Positions 46,898 to 56,384 of a stretch of 64,000 bases of DNA are shown in pieces. The stretch comes from Thiohalomonas denitrificans (lineage in GTDB: Bacteria > Pseudomonadota > Gammaproteobacteria > Thiohalomonadales > Thiohalomonadaceae): assembly GCF_900102855.1 (NCBI RefSeq), contig NZ_FMWD01000004.1:137627-201626 (forward strand), written 5' to 3'. The first letter of the stretch is position 1; each line of letters starts with the position of its first letter. The translations under genes and the position numbers were made by a program. The notes beneath the pieces are model-generated. The model ran no database searches. It worked only from the letters and a program-made list of their open reading frames with translations, and was not told the origin of the DNA.

Positions 46898-46925
46898 ATT
46901 ATAGGGTGCGCTCAACCGCTTCCAA
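46898..46925 (-). promoter_or_regulatory. Sigma-70 promoter for the sensor kinase gene
   Basis: On the minus strand TTGGAA (46925-46920), 16-base spacer, TATAAT (46903-46898, perfect -10). It overlaps the last codons of the upstream RibD-like gene. The predicted transcript starts near 46891, which supports the TTG start at 46767. Confidence 0.6.
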
Positions 46926-47735
46926 TCGCTGGTATCCGGCAAACAGTTGTCCGGCTCCGTCCAAAGATTCCGCATCGAGGTAAAGGGATTGCAGGGCAAA
47001 GGCAGAGGGTGGCTGCAGCGGTGCCCCCCAGACCAGCGTATCGACACCCTCGCCGCCCAGCACCCGGTGGGCCACGGTCAGGTAGAGTCGATCCAGGACA
47101 CCGCTCCCGAGCAGCGTGTGGTGGACCCGCGCCCCTGCAATGGAATAGATCACTTGCAGCCCATGACGCTGTAACGCTTCGAGCACCTCGTGGCCGGAGA
47201 GACCGGGGCCGGGGCCGACGCGCTCCACCGGAACGTCCACACTCTCCAGCTGCGCCACCACACCGGGGTCCCCCCGTGCACTGGTGATCACCAGCAAGCG
47301 CTCGCACAGCTCTGGCGGCAGGGCCTCCGCCGGCGGCAGTCTCAGGCTTTCACTGATCACGGCCACCCTGGGTCTGGCCGTCAGACCTCGTCGCTGGCGC
47401 CACTCCATCAGGTCGTCGGTCAAAGTTATCAACTCCGTATGCCGGCGCTTGACCACCGCCCGAACATTTTGGGCGGTGGTCAAAAGCACATCACTCTGGG
47501 CCGCCAACTCGAGAAAAAGCCCCCAGTCGCGACGATTGGCTATGGCCGGTGGAACCCCCTTGCGCCCGGTATCCGGATCGAGCTCTGCAATACGTCCGTC
47601 CAGGCTGACAATGAAGTTGGTATAGACGAACGGCCGTTCCGCACCGAAACGGCGCAGATCTTCGGCCAGGTAGAGCCCACGCAAGGGCTCCTCGGCCGCG
47701 GGCGTGGGAAAGAGACGCAAAACCGAGTCACTCAT
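46899..47735 (-). CDS. RibD C-terminal-domain (pyrimidine reductase) family protein
   Basis: A 278-residue dihydrofolate-reductase-fold protein. Segments are RPFVYTNFIVSLDGRIA near 34, NRRDWGLFLELAAQSDVLLT near 67 and HHTLLGSGVLDRLYLTVAHRVLGGEG near 205, typical of RibD_C proteins that reduce a ribosylamino-pyrimidine or related NADPH substrates. It lacks the deaminase domain of true RibD. Whether it acts in riboflavin synthesis is unknown. Divergent from rlmKL. Confidence 0.85.
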   Translation of the reverse strand: MSDSVLRLFPTPAAEEPLRGLYLAEDLRRFGAERPFVYTNFIVSLDGRIAELDPDTGRKGVPPAIANRRDWGLFLELAAQSDVLLTTAQNVRAVVKRRHTELITLTDDLMEWRQRRGLTARPRVAVISESLRLPPAEALPPELCERLLVITSARGDPGVVAQLESVDVPVERVGPGPGLSGHEVLEALQRHGLQVIYSIAGARVHHTLLGSGVLDRLYLTVAHRVLGGEGVDTLVWGAPLQPPSAFALQSLYLDAESLDGAGQLFAGYQRLEAVERTL

Positions 47736-47937
47736 ATGCCGAGTGTAGCCTTTGCAAAAAACCGATCGCGGTCAATGGCTCCACGGGGACACCCACATCG
47801 GGACCGCGGGGCAATACAACCGTTTTCCGCCTCATTCGCTCCCGTGTACCCCGTGCCCCAGTGGTGCCTGCGCTTCCCTGAGTGGCACGCATCCGCCGTT
47901 CGGATTACCATCCGCCCTTTCCGAAGCCGAGTCCCCA

Positions 47938-50073
47938 ATGAAATTCTTTGCCACCGCTCCCCGCGGACTCACCACTGCGCTGGCCGACGAGCTGACCTCC
48001 CTGGGCCTGGAACAGATCAGGCCCACCGGTGCGGGAGTTCACTTCCAGGGGCCGCTGGAGGCGGCTTATCGCGCCTGTCTGTGGTCACGACTCGCCGACC
48101 GGGTGCTGCTGCCAATCACCGACCTGGAGGCACCCTCGGGTGACGCCCTCTATGAAGGGGTAAAGGGCATTCGCTGGGAACGGCACCTCAACTCCCACGG
48201 CACCCTGGCAGTGGACTGCAGCGCAAGTCGGGCGGCGATCACCCACAGCCAGTACGCCGCACTGCGGGTGAAGGATGCCGTTGTCGACCGGTTTCGGGAA
48301 CAGTTCGGCGAGCGACCCTCGGTGGATACGGAAACACCGGATGTTCGTATAAACCTGCACCTTCGTGGTGATCGGGCCCGCCTCAGCATCGATCTGTCCG
48401 GAACCGGCCTCCATCGGCGCGGCTATCGCTCCTCAGGCGCTGCAGCGCCCCTGAAGGAGAATCTCGCCGCCGGCATTCTGCATCTGGCCGGCTGGCCGCA
48501 GATAGCCGCCTCCGGTGGCAGCCTTTTCGACCCGCTGTGCGGCTCCGGTACCCTGCTCATCGAGGGGGCTCTGATGGCCGGGGATATCGCCCCGGGGCTC
48601 TACCGGGAATACTTCGGTTTTCTCGGCTGGAAACGCCACGAGCAACAGACCTGGGAAGCCCTGCTGAAAGAGGCCCGTGAGCGGCGCAGACAAGGTCTGG
48701 ACTCACTTCCGGCCATTATCGGTCATGACCGCTCGAAGGAGGCGCTCGCAGCCGCCACCACCAACATCGAGGCCGCCGGACTGCAAGGCCGTATACGGCT
48801 CGAGCGCCATGCACTCGCGCCATCAACGCTGCCCTCGGGAGTGCCGGCCGGTCTGCTGGTGACCAACCCCCCCTACGGCGAGCGCCTGGGCGATGAAGAG
48901 ACCCTGCAGCCACTCTATTCACTGCTGGGTGAGCTGCTGCAGCACCACCTGCCCGACTGGCACGGTGCCGTCTTTACCGGGAACCCCCGCCTCGCCCGGC
49001 ACGTGGGACTGAAACCGAAAGGCTCGGTCACCCTGTATAACGGCCCCATCGAGTGCCGGCTGCTGACCTATCCGTCGGTGCGCGAACACGGCACCCGGGC
49101 AGCCACGGGGGAAGTCGCCGTTCCCCTGGCCAACCGCCTGCGCAAGAACCTGAAGCATCTGACCCGCTGGGCGCGGCGCGAGGGCGTGGATTGCTATCGC
49201 ATCTACGACCAGGATCTGCCCGAATATGCCGTGGCCATCGACCTCTATCAGGGTGAAAAACAATGGGTACATGTCCAGGAGTACCAGGCCCCGCACTCGG
49301 TGCCGCCGGAAACCGCCGCCGAGCGTCTCGACGAGGCGTTGGCGACCATCGCCGAGGTGCTGGCACTGCCTTCCGAACAGATCTTTCTCAAGGTGCGACA
49401 GCGCCAGAAAGGCGGTGAACAGTACGAAAAACTGGCCGTCAACGGCCGCTTCTACGAGATTCGAGAGTGGAACTGTCGCTTTTGGGTGAACTTCACCGAC
49501 TACCTGGATACGGGACTATTCCTAGACCACCGGCTCACCCGTCGTCTAATCCAGCAGGAGGCCGCCGGGAAGCGTTTTCTGAATCTGTTCTGTTATACCG
49601 GCACCGCAACCGTCCACGCCGCCATCGGCGGAGCCGTAGCCACTACATCGGTGGATCTCTCCCGAACCTATCTGGAGTGGGCCGAACGCAACCTGCGCCT
49701 GAACGGGCTCGATCTCGGGCAGCACGAACGGATCGCCGCCGACTGCCGCGACTGGCTGGCCGAGGAAGCACGCGCCGGAGAGCGCGAGTACGATTTGATA
49801 TTCATGGACCCGCCGACTTTCTCCACCTCCAAGCGCATGGAAGGCACCCTGGACATCCAGCGCGACCACGTGGCGCTGATCCGCGATGCCATCCGCCTGC
49901 TCGCCCCCGGTGGAGAACTCATCTTCTCCAACAACTTCCGCAAATTCCGTCTCGACACCAACGCCCTGGCCGATCTGAAGGTGGAAGACATCACCCGCAG
50001 CACCATTCCCGAAGACTTCCGCCGCCGCCCCGACATCCACCGCTGCTGGCGAATCCGCCCTGGAGGCGAGTGA
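47938..50073 (+). CDS. rlmL: 23S rRNA methyltransferase RlmK/RlmL fusion
   Basis: Bifunctional enzyme methylating 23S rRNA at m2G2445 (RlmL part) and m7G2069 (RlmK part). It has 711 residues: THUMP domain (about 45-155), RlmL domain with LFDPLCGSGTLLIEGA near 197 and LLVTNPPYGERLG near 305, and RlmK domain with FLNLFCYTGTATVHAA near 545 and FMDPPTFSTSKRMEGTLDI near 622. The ATG at 47938 matches the E. coli N-terminus (KFFATAPRGL); the open frame starts 62 codons earlier without support. Confidence 0.96.
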   Translation: MKFFATAPRGLTTALADELTSLGLEQIRPTGAGVHFQGPLEAAYRACLWSRLADRVLLPITDLEAPSGDALYEGVKGIRWERHLNSHGTLAVDCSASRAAITHSQYAALRVKDAVVDRFREQFGERPSVDTETPDVRINLHLRGDRARLSIDLSGTGLHRRGYRSSGAAAPLKENLAAGILHLAGWPQIAASGGSLFDPLCGSGTLLIEGALMAGDIAPGLYREYFGFLGWKRHEQQTWEALLKEARERRRQGLDSLPAIIGHDRSKEALAAATTNIEAAGLQGRIRLERHALAPSTLPSGVPAGLLVTNPPYGERLGDEETLQPLYSLLGELLQHHLPDWHGAVFTGNPRLARHVGLKPKGSVTLYNGPIECRLLTYPSVREHGTRAATGEVAVPLANRLRKNLKHLTRWARREGVDCYRIYDQDLPEYAVAIDLYQGEKQWVHVQEYQAPHSVPPETAAERLDEALATIAEVLALPSEQIFLKVRQRQKGGEQYEKLAVNGRFYEIREWNCRFWVNFTDYLDTGLFLDHRLTRRLIQQEAAGKRFLNLFCYTGTATVHAAIGGAVATTSVDLSRTYLEWAERNLRLNGLDLGQHERIAADCRDWLAEEARAGEREYDLIFMDPPTFSTSKRMEGTLDIQRDHVALIRDAIRLLAPGGELIFSNNFRKFRLDTNALADLKVEDITRSTIPEDFRRRPDIHRCWRIRPGGE

Positions 50074-50110
50074 CGTACGGGGCACGTAGGGCGCATTCTC
50101 GTGCTCCCCT

Positions 50111-50382
50111 GGTACGAGGGCCGCCCCCGGCGCGATGCTTTTCGTTACGAAATCGCCGCGAGGGCGCGCCTCCTACCAGAGGGCCATTGCCTCCGTTTTC
50201 CGGTAGGGTGGGTTAGGCGCGAACCAGCCACCGCCCGTCCGGTCTACCCGTGCCGGTAGCGCGCGCCGTAACCCACCAAAGCGCGGAGGTTCCATTCGAA
50301 AGCTTGACCTTCGCTCCCCTGGTAGGAGGGCCGCCCCCGGCGCGATGCTGTTCGTTACGAAAATCGCCGTGCGCCGCCTACC
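50111..50382. repeat. REP-like palindromes (GGTAGGAGGGCCGCCCCCGG type) and a second hairpin
   Basis: Two copies, 50111-50177 and 50321-50382, start GGTA(C/G)GAGGGCCGCCCCCGG and end in CGCCTCCTACC or CGCCTACC. Between them a different inverted repeat, GGGTGGGTTAGGCGCG with CGCGCCGTAACCCACC, spans about 50205-50278. The region between rlmKL and the convergent spoVR-like gene has no other content. The second copy runs into the last codons of the spoVR-like gene. Confidence 0.8.
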
Positions 50383-51772
50383 GGGACCCCGACACCTCGC
50401 GAGGTCCGAAGCCTTCACGGATAATCTCCTTTTCGCCGTTGGCGTCGATGGTTTCCACCTGGACCGGGCGTCGCCAGACCCGATGGATGTACTCCAGGAC
50501 TTTGCGCGCGCTGCTCAGGTCGAGCCCGCGTCCGTCGGTTTCGCTGTAGTGATGCAACTCCAGCGTCCCGTCATTGCGCAGGCCGGTGGCGGCTATTCGC
50601 GGCGCGCCGAAATTGAATTTGTGCGACAACACCGCTTCACGGATGGCATCGATATCAAATTCCTCGACAATGATCCGGCCATCACGCCGCGCAGCGAAGT
50701 CGAACAGGTCCAGATCCCTGGCCATCTGCTCCGTCAGATGATTGCGGATGAAGCTGAAGTCATCATCCTGCTCCATGATGGAACGCGCCGCCTCCAGCCC
50801 CTCGTTTTTCACGATTTGCTCCCACAGGGAGAAACCCAGGTAATAGGGATTGATGGAGAGCGCAACCTGCTGCTCGCCGGCATAGGGGCGCACGACATCC
50901 GAGTGAGTCTTGGCGGATTGGACGTAGAGATCCGGGGGTAGAAAATCGGCTTCACGCAACAGCCTTGCATGCCAGTAGGAAGCCCAGCCTTCGTTCATAA
51001 TCTGACAGGCGAACACCGGATAAAAGTAGAAGGACTCTTCCCGCACCATCAGGAAAATGTCGCGCTCCCAATCCTCCAGTTCGGGGGCGTACTGTGCGAT
51101 AAACCACAACAGGTCGTGTTCGGGATGCGGCGGAATCGGCGCCCGTTGGCGCGACGGCTGCATTTCGGGGACCGGTGCCTCCTCCAGAAGCTTGTCGTAG
51201 CGGGTCTGGAACTCATCCCCCGCCTCATCGGCAGGCGCCTCCTCCCACTCGGGATAGCGGGGTCGCCGCAAGCCCTTGTGAATATCGATGTGCTGCTCCA
51301 GCCCCAGCGCCGCATCAAGGACGGCTTCGACACGCTCCTGCCCATGTTCGGTGATCGCGTTCGAGATTTGGCCGGCATGGGCGGCGGCCTGCTCGACGAT
51401 ATGATAACCAATCTCTTCCTGGCCGCGCCTGAACAGCAGATTGTTTTTGGAAAAATCCGCATGGCCCAACACGTGGGCGACGACCAGCGTGTTTTCCTCC
51501 ACCGTATTGGTATCGGCCAGATAGGCCCGACCGGGATTGCCGGGATAGACCACCTCGAAGATCTTGGAGGCCCCCATCCGGTGTTGCACCAGTTGATAGA
51601 TGTAACGGACGCCGAACGACCAGTGCGGCATTCGCACCGGCAACCCGTAGACCGCCACCTCCATCATGAAGGCCGGGGGAACAAGTTGAAAATCCACCGG
51701 GTAATAGTCGAGCCCCAGCTCTTTGCCGAGTGCCTCCAGCCGCTCGGTGTACTCCTTCAGCTTTTCATTCAT
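50378..51772 (-). CDS. SpoVR/YcgB family protein
   Basis: A 464-residue cytosolic protein of the SpoVR family. Segments are MMEVAVYGLPVRMPHWSFG near 33, EVVYPGNPGRAYLADTNT near 70, VVAHVLGHADFSKNN near 98, YFYPVFACQIMNEGWASYWH near 250, and LHHYSETDGRGLDL near 415. Start ATG at 51772 (MNEKLKEYTERL). The YcgB family is co-regulated with YeaG/YeaH in enterobacteria; biochemical role unclear. The final residues (VSGSR) are encoded by REP sequence. Confidence 0.92.
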   Translation of the reverse strand: MNEKLKEYTERLEALGKELGLDYYPVDFQLVPPAFMMEVAVYGLPVRMPHWSFGVRYIYQLVQHRMGASKIFEVVYPGNPGRAYLADTNTVEENTLVVAHVLGHADFSKNNLLFRRGQEEIGYHIVEQAAAHAGQISNAITEHGQERVEAVLDAALGLEQHIDIHKGLRRPRYPEWEEAPADEAGDEFQTRYDKLLEEAPVPEMQPSRQRAPIPPHPEHDLLWFIAQYAPELEDWERDIFLMVREESFYFYPVFACQIMNEGWASYWHARLLREADFLPPDLYVQSAKTHSDVVRPYAGEQQVALSINPYYLGFSLWEQIVKNEGLEAARSIMEQDDDFSFIRNHLTEQMARDLDLFDFAARRDGRIIVEEFDIDAIREAVLSHKFNFGAPRIAATGLRNDGTLELHHYSETDGRGLDLSSARKVLEYIHRVWRRPVQVETIDANGEKEIIREGFGPREVSGSR

Positions 51773-51952
51773 ATCGGCCCAGTCGATTAGATAAAGGAGA
51801 ATCGAACCGCAAAGGCGCCAAGAGCGCCAAGGCGTCAATGGCTTATCGGTCCACTCGGTGTAACTCGATGCACCGGCAAAAGCAGGGCCGTTGCTGCGCA
51901 TGAAGTCCGAGCTTTCTTTGCGTCCTTTGCGTCTTTGCGGTGAAAAATCCCA

Positions 51953-53131
51953 TTAGACCTGCACCTCCTCCTGCTCGGCGGCCTGCCTGCGAAAGAAATG
52001 CCGAATGGCGGCCCATATATGCCCCTCTTCGGCGAGCGGATAGGTAGCCACCGGGAAGCCCCGGAGCGCTGCACGCTGGAACAGCCTGGAGGTTTCCGTC
52101 TGGTAATCCGACTGAACGGTGCGGCCGGTCTCCAGATAGCCGATAAAACTGCTCATCGGACAGAGCTGATCGAGGGCAGCGCCGGCCGGCTGGCGATCAT
52201 CGGCGAAGTTTTCTCCATCCGACGCATAAAACAGATAGATGTTGTAGCGCCCCGGGTCGTAACGCTCGTCAATCACCTCCAGCACCTTGTTGAAGGCGGT
52301 GGAGGCCACGGTCCCGCCCTGGGCACGAGCCTGGAAGAATTCCTGCTCGGGGAATTCCCAGGCACGAACGGTGTGGGCTACGAACACGGTTTCGATGTGC
52401 TCGTACTGCCGGCGAAGCCCCTGCAGGGCCCAAAAAAAGAAGGTCTTGGCCAGCCGTCGCTCCTGCTCGGTTACCGACGAAGAGACATCGAGTGCAAAGA
52501 ACACCACGGCATTGGTCGAGGGGCGCGGCCGGCGCACCAGCTGGCGGTAACGCAGGTCTTCATTGGTAAAGACCGGCCCTTCCGGCTGTACCACACGCCG
52601 TTTGATGGACTCCTTCATAGAGCGGCGCCGGTCGAGGCGCGCCCGGGCTCCCTTCTTGTCCCAGCCGGCACGGGTGAATTCGTCTTCATCGATAGTGTTC
52701 GCGCGCGGTTCCAGGTTGGGAAGTTCCAGCTCCTCCCAGAGCCAGTCGACCAGCTCATCGACCTTGAACTCCAGAACAAACTCCAGCCCCCCTTCCCCGG
52801 AACCGCTTCCGGACTTGCCGCCCTCACCCTGGGCCTGTCCGTGGCGGAGCACATCGCCCGGCTGCACCTTGCCTTGCCCGACACCCTTGCTCTGTTTGCC
52901 CTTTGCCAGCTTGAAGCGGTAATGCTCCAGAAACCGCACCGGTACCTGCACGCGGCGTTCGCCGCTGCCGGAAAGCACGTCCGCTTCCGCGGCAATGTCC
53001 ATGACATGGTCACGGACCGCTTCACGTACCTTTTCGTTGTGGCGCAGCCAGTCGCGACTGCCGCGGGAGAAAAGATCGTACCAGCGGGTATCCGCACTGG
53101 TAGTGGAGTGGTGCTGGTTCCGCTCGCTCAT
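51953..53131 (-). CDS. YeaH/YhbH family protein (DUF444)
   Basis: A 392-residue cytosolic protein with a C-terminal von Willebrand-type domain: the metal-site motif ALDVSSSVT near 215 and FYASDGENFADDR near 305. A Gly/Ser/Lys/Gln-rich low-complexity segment (about 75-110) precedes it. It lies between prkA (9 bases upstream) and the spoVR-like gene (180 bases downstream) on one strand. Homologues interact functionally with the PrkA/YeaG kinase in stationary phase and nitrogen starvation. Confidence 0.94.
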   Translation of the reverse strand: MSERNQHHSTTSADTRWYDLFSRGSRDWLRHNEKVREAVRDHVMDIAAEADVLSGSGERRVQVPVRFLEHYRFKLAKGKQSKGVGQGKVQPGDVLRHGQAQGEGGKSGSGSGEGGLEFVLEFKVDELVDWLWEELELPNLEPRANTIDEDEFTRAGWDKKGARARLDRRRSMKESIKRRVVQPEGPVFTNEDLRYRQLVRRPRPSTNAVVFFALDVSSSVTEQERRLAKTFFFWALQGLRRQYEHIETVFVAHTVRAWEFPEQEFFQARAQGGTVASTAFNKVLEVIDERYDPGRYNIYLFYASDGENFADDRQPAGAALDQLCPMSSFIGYLETGRTVQSDYQTETSRLFQRAALRGFPVATYPLAEEGHIWAAIRHFFRRQAAEQEEVQV

Positions 53132-53140
53132 CCGCCTCCC

Positions 53141-55087
53141 CTATTCCTGCGATAACAGTGTGGTGACGTAATTCAATGCCTCCCTGGCCGAATGCCGATC
53201 GTATCCGTATTCATCCACCAGACGCTGCTCCACGGCCGAGATCTTCTGCTGCGCCTCCTCGTCCGGACGGGCGCTGGAAGTCACGAGCCGCAGCACATCG
53301 CGCCGCTCCTCGAAGAGATACTGCTTGATGGCCTCGTGGAGCCGGGCATGGCTATCCAGCGTGAAGGATTCACCCCGCTTGAACGCCACCATCGCCTTGC
53401 GGACCACCTCCTGCCGGAAACTGCCCTTGCCGGAGTCGGAGATGTGGATCTTCTCCTCCACCTGCCGCATGAAGCGCTCATCCGGCTGACGCTGTTCTCC
53501 GGTGATGGGGTCTTCCACCGCACGCTGGTCCAGCGAGGCCTCCACCTCGTCGAGGTATTTGTCGAGCAGCGTCTGCGCCTCTTCCTCGAAGGAGGCAAAC
53601 ATCGCCTTGTGGACATCCTCCTTGACCCAGCGGTTGTAGAAGTCCTTGCGCGCAATGACCAGAAAATCGATCCAGTGCCGCTTCTGCTTCTCCTCCATGC
53701 GGGCATCGGATTCGATGGCATCCTTCAGCGCCAGCAGGACCTCCATGGAGGTCAGGCTGCTCACCTCGCTGCGGGTGATGGCGTTCGAAATGGCATTGAT
53801 CACGAAGCGGGGCGAGACACCCGTCAGCCCCTCGGCGGGTGTCTCCTTGCGAATGCGCTCCACTTCGTTCTCGGAGATGCCCTCGACGGATTCACCGGCA
53901 TAGAGCCGTATCTTGCGCGACAGGTCCATATTCTCGCGCTCACCGCGCTGGAGCCGGGTGAGAATGGCAAACACTGCGGTTACCCGCAGGGTATGCGGAT
54001 CCAGGTGCACATCGCGGAAGGCGGAGGCCGTGGAGATAAGCTTCTGGTAGATGCGCGCCTCTTCCCGATAATCGAGGGTATAGGGCACCTGCACAATCAC
54101 CATGCGGTCGAGCAGTGCTTCGTTCTCCTTCTCCTGAACAAACTTGTTGAATTCGGCCAGGTTAGTATGGGCGAGGATGGTCTCGTCCAGATAGATGAGC
54201 GGAAAACGGGCGACCTTGACGTTCTTTTCCTGGGTCAGCGTCAGTAGCAGGTAGAGAAACTCCCGCTTGACCTTGAGGATCTCGATCATCTCCAGCAAGC
54301 CGCGACTCGCCGCATACACTGCACCGGACCACGACCAGGCGCGCGGGTCGCCTTCATCCCCGTAGTCGGCGACCTTGGAGAGATCGACAGAACCGACCAG
54401 GTCAGCGATATCGGCGGTGGTCGGATCATGGGGTGCATACGTGCCGACGCCGCTGCGGGATGCTTCGGAGAGAAAGATGCGCTCTACCGGGAAGCGCATG
54501 AAGTCCTCTTCGAACTCATCCTCCAGCCGGGCGCGGCAGTAAGGGCAGAGCTCCCCCTGGATCTCCACACCGTAGTTCTCACGGAACTCGCCGCGCAGCG
54601 TATAGGGAACCAGGTGCAGGGGGGACTCGCGCACCGGACAGCCCTTCAGCCCATAGAGGGCGCCATCATCGGTATGGCTGTACTCCTCCAGGCCCCGCTT
54701 GAGCAGAATGACCAGGGTCGATTTACCGCCCGAGGGGGGGCCGAGCAGAAGCAGCAGACGTCGCCCTACCTCGGAGCCGGCACTCGCGCCCTTGAAGTAG
54801 TCCACCACCCGACCGAGTGCCGATTCGATACCGAACAATTCATTGGAGAAAAGTTGCGTGGGAGACTCATCGGTCTCCGAGCTCTCCTCTTTCTCCTTCC
54901 GGTACCAGCGCAGCATGTCCCAGATGTACTGATGGGACGTGCGTGCCACATCGATCGGTCGTTCGTGGACGACTTGTTCTAGGAACTCCTGAAAGTTTCC
55001 CTCCCAGTACCTCGCCTTGTGCTCGCGGGTATACGCAGACAGGGAATCAATAAACTCCTGGGATCGATCATTGGAATCATGTGCCAT
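53141..55087 (-). CDS. PrkA/YeaG-type serine protein kinase
   Basis: A 648-residue protein: AAA-like N-terminal domain with Walker A LLGPPSGGKST near residue 107, a zinc-like CPYC motif near 180, Walker B region FPLIYLDETILAHTN near 300, and the C-terminal PrkA kinase domain (HKAMFASFEEEAQTLLDKYL near 520, GSFRQEVVRKAMV near 575). ATG at 55087. First gene of a prkA-yeaH-spoVR set. A probable sigma-54 promoter lies 100 bases upstream, matching the RpoN dependence of E. coli yeaGH. Confidence 0.95.
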   Translation of the reverse strand: MAHDSNDRSQEFIDSLSAYTREHKARYWEGNFQEFLEQVVHERPIDVARTSHQYIWDMLRWYRKEKEESSETDESPTQLFSNELFGIESALGRVVDYFKGASAGSEVGRRLLLLLGPPSGGKSTLVILLKRGLEEYSHTDDGALYGLKGCPVRESPLHLVPYTLRGEFRENYGVEIQGELCPYCRARLEDEFEEDFMRFPVERIFLSEASRSGVGTYAPHDPTTADIADLVGSVDLSKVADYGDEGDPRAWSWSGAVYAASRGLLEMIEILKVKREFLYLLLTLTQEKNVKVARFPLIYLDETILAHTNLAEFNKFVQEKENEALLDRMVIVQVPYTLDYREEARIYQKLISTASAFRDVHLDPHTLRVTAVFAILTRLQRGERENMDLSRKIRLYAGESVEGISENEVERIRKETPAEGLTGVSPRFVINAISNAITRSEVSSLTSMEVLLALKDAIESDARMEEKQKRHWIDFLVIARKDFYNRWVKEDVHKAMFASFEEEAQTLLDKYLDEVEASLDQRAVEDPITGEQRQPDERFMRQVEEKIHISDSGKGSFRQEVVRKAMVAFKRGESFTLDSHARLHEAIKQYLFEERRDVLRLVTSSARPDEEAQQKISAVEQRLVDEYGYDRHSAREALNYVTTLLSQE

Positions 55088-55186
55088 AGCGCTTCTCGTG
55101 TGGTTATTCTCCGGGTGGAAAAGCTCGGCCGCGCTCGGCCCCATACAGCAAGGATAGACAAGGAAAGAACGGTTTTAAGAACAGAG

Positions 55187-55203
55187 TGCCCCGATTGTGC
55201 CAA
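55187..55203 (-). promoter_or_regulatory. Probable sigma-54 promoter for prkA
   Basis: On the minus strand TTGGCACAATCGGGGCA: GG (55201-55200) and GC (55189-55188) are exactly 10 bases apart. The -24 part (TTGGCAC) is perfect; the -12 part is GGGCA instead of TTGCA. Expected start near 55176, about 88 bases before the prkA ATG. The rest of the 55088-55382 gap holds a CCGTG/CACGG-rich inverted repeat (about 55277-55355) and no gene. Confidence 0.55.
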
Positions 55204-55382
55204 GTTCCCGATCTTCTCTAACCTGCAACGGAAAACCGACACTTATGCCCCTATGGGCAGGAGGGAAAAAGGATCTTGTGGGTACACGGGGACCACGGAG
55301 TAAAACAGGTTGTTCGGGTTTTTTCTCCCCGTGCGTCCCGTGTTCCCCGTGGTTCGAAATTCAGGCAGTGGTGAAGAAGTTA

Positions 55383-56384
55383 CTACTCCCAGCGAAACGC
55401 CACGGCGCCGATGAACAGAAACACCACGGTCATCGCCGCCAGAACCGCCAGGCGGTCCGCAACCTGCAACAGACCTGCGCCATCGATCATGACGGCTCGT
55501 GCCGCATCGATCAGGTGGGTAAGGGGGAAAATCAGGGCAATCTTCTGCACTAGCGGGTGAAGGCCTTCGAGGGAAAACCAGACACCGGAGAGAAACATCA
55601 TCGGCCAGCTCACGAGATTGAGCAATCCGCTGGCAAACTCCTCACTGGCGCTGCGCGAGGCAATCACCAACCCGAGGCTGATTACACTCATGGCGCCGAG
55701 CGTAAAGATAAGCAGCAAATCCAGATAACTACCCTCCATCGGGAAATCGATGAAGAGACTCACCCCGAAAAAGACACCCGCCGTCACCAGAAGAATGACC
55801 CAGAGGCGGGAAATGACCTGCGCACTCAGAAACTCGAAAGCGCTCAGCGGCGTCGCCTTCAGCCGCTTCAGCACACCGTTTTTCCGGTATCGCACGATGA
55901 CATAGCCCACCCCGTAGAGGGCCGAAAACATCATGTTCATGGAAAGCACACCCGGCAGCAGCCAATCCACATAACGAACCTGTTCCCCCTGCACCGCCTG
56001 CCGCACCAGCGATTGTCCGGTGGAGCCCTTGAGGGCTCGTTCCAGGATATGCCCGCGGGGCGAGGTTTCATTCACCCAGTAGCGGTTGCTGCCCGGCTCC
56101 ATCAACAGATCGAGCTGGTGCCGCTGAACCTTTCGCAGCCCCGACTGAAAGTCATCGACAGCGATAAAGTCCACGTACTGCAAATCCCGGAACTGGGCCT
56201 TGGCGACCTCCGGCTCGCCCATGACACCCACCTTGTAGAGATCGACGCGCTCATCCGAAAAGGCGAAGGCGAAACCGGCCACGATCAACACGGGAAACAG
56301 CACATTCCAGGCCAGGGCCGAGCGGTCCCGAAAAAATTCCTTGTTGCGCGCCCAGAAGATCGCCAGCAACCGTGAAAGCCTCAT
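55383..56384 (-). CDS. ABC-2 type transporter permease
   Basis: A 333-residue membrane protein with one N-terminal membrane helix (FPVLIVAGFAFAFS), a large extracytoplasmic loop (about 50-150) and five C-terminal helices, the ABC-2/DrrB layout. MFLSGVWFSLEGLHPLVQ near 275 and FPLTHLIDAARAVM near 295 are typical. Its start overlaps the stop of the ATPase gene by 4 bases. Substrate unknown (drug, lipid or polysaccharide types possible). Confidence 0.9.
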   Translation of the reverse strand: MRLSRLLAIFWARNKEFFRDRSALAWNVLFPVLIVAGFAFAFSDERVDLYKVGVMGEPEVAKAQFRDLQYVDFIAVDDFQSGLRKVQRHQLDLLMEPGSNRYWVNETSPRGHILERALKGSTGQSLVRQAVQGEQVRYVDWLLPGVLSMNMMFSALYGVGYVIVRYRKNGVLKRLKATPLSAFEFLSAQVISRLWVILLVTAGVFFGVSLFIDFPMEGSYLDLLLIFTLGAMSVISLGLVIASRSASEEFASGLLNLVSWPMMFLSGVWFSLEGLHPLVQKIALIFPLTHLIDAARAVMIDGAGLLQVADRLAVLAAMTVVFLFIGAVAFRWE

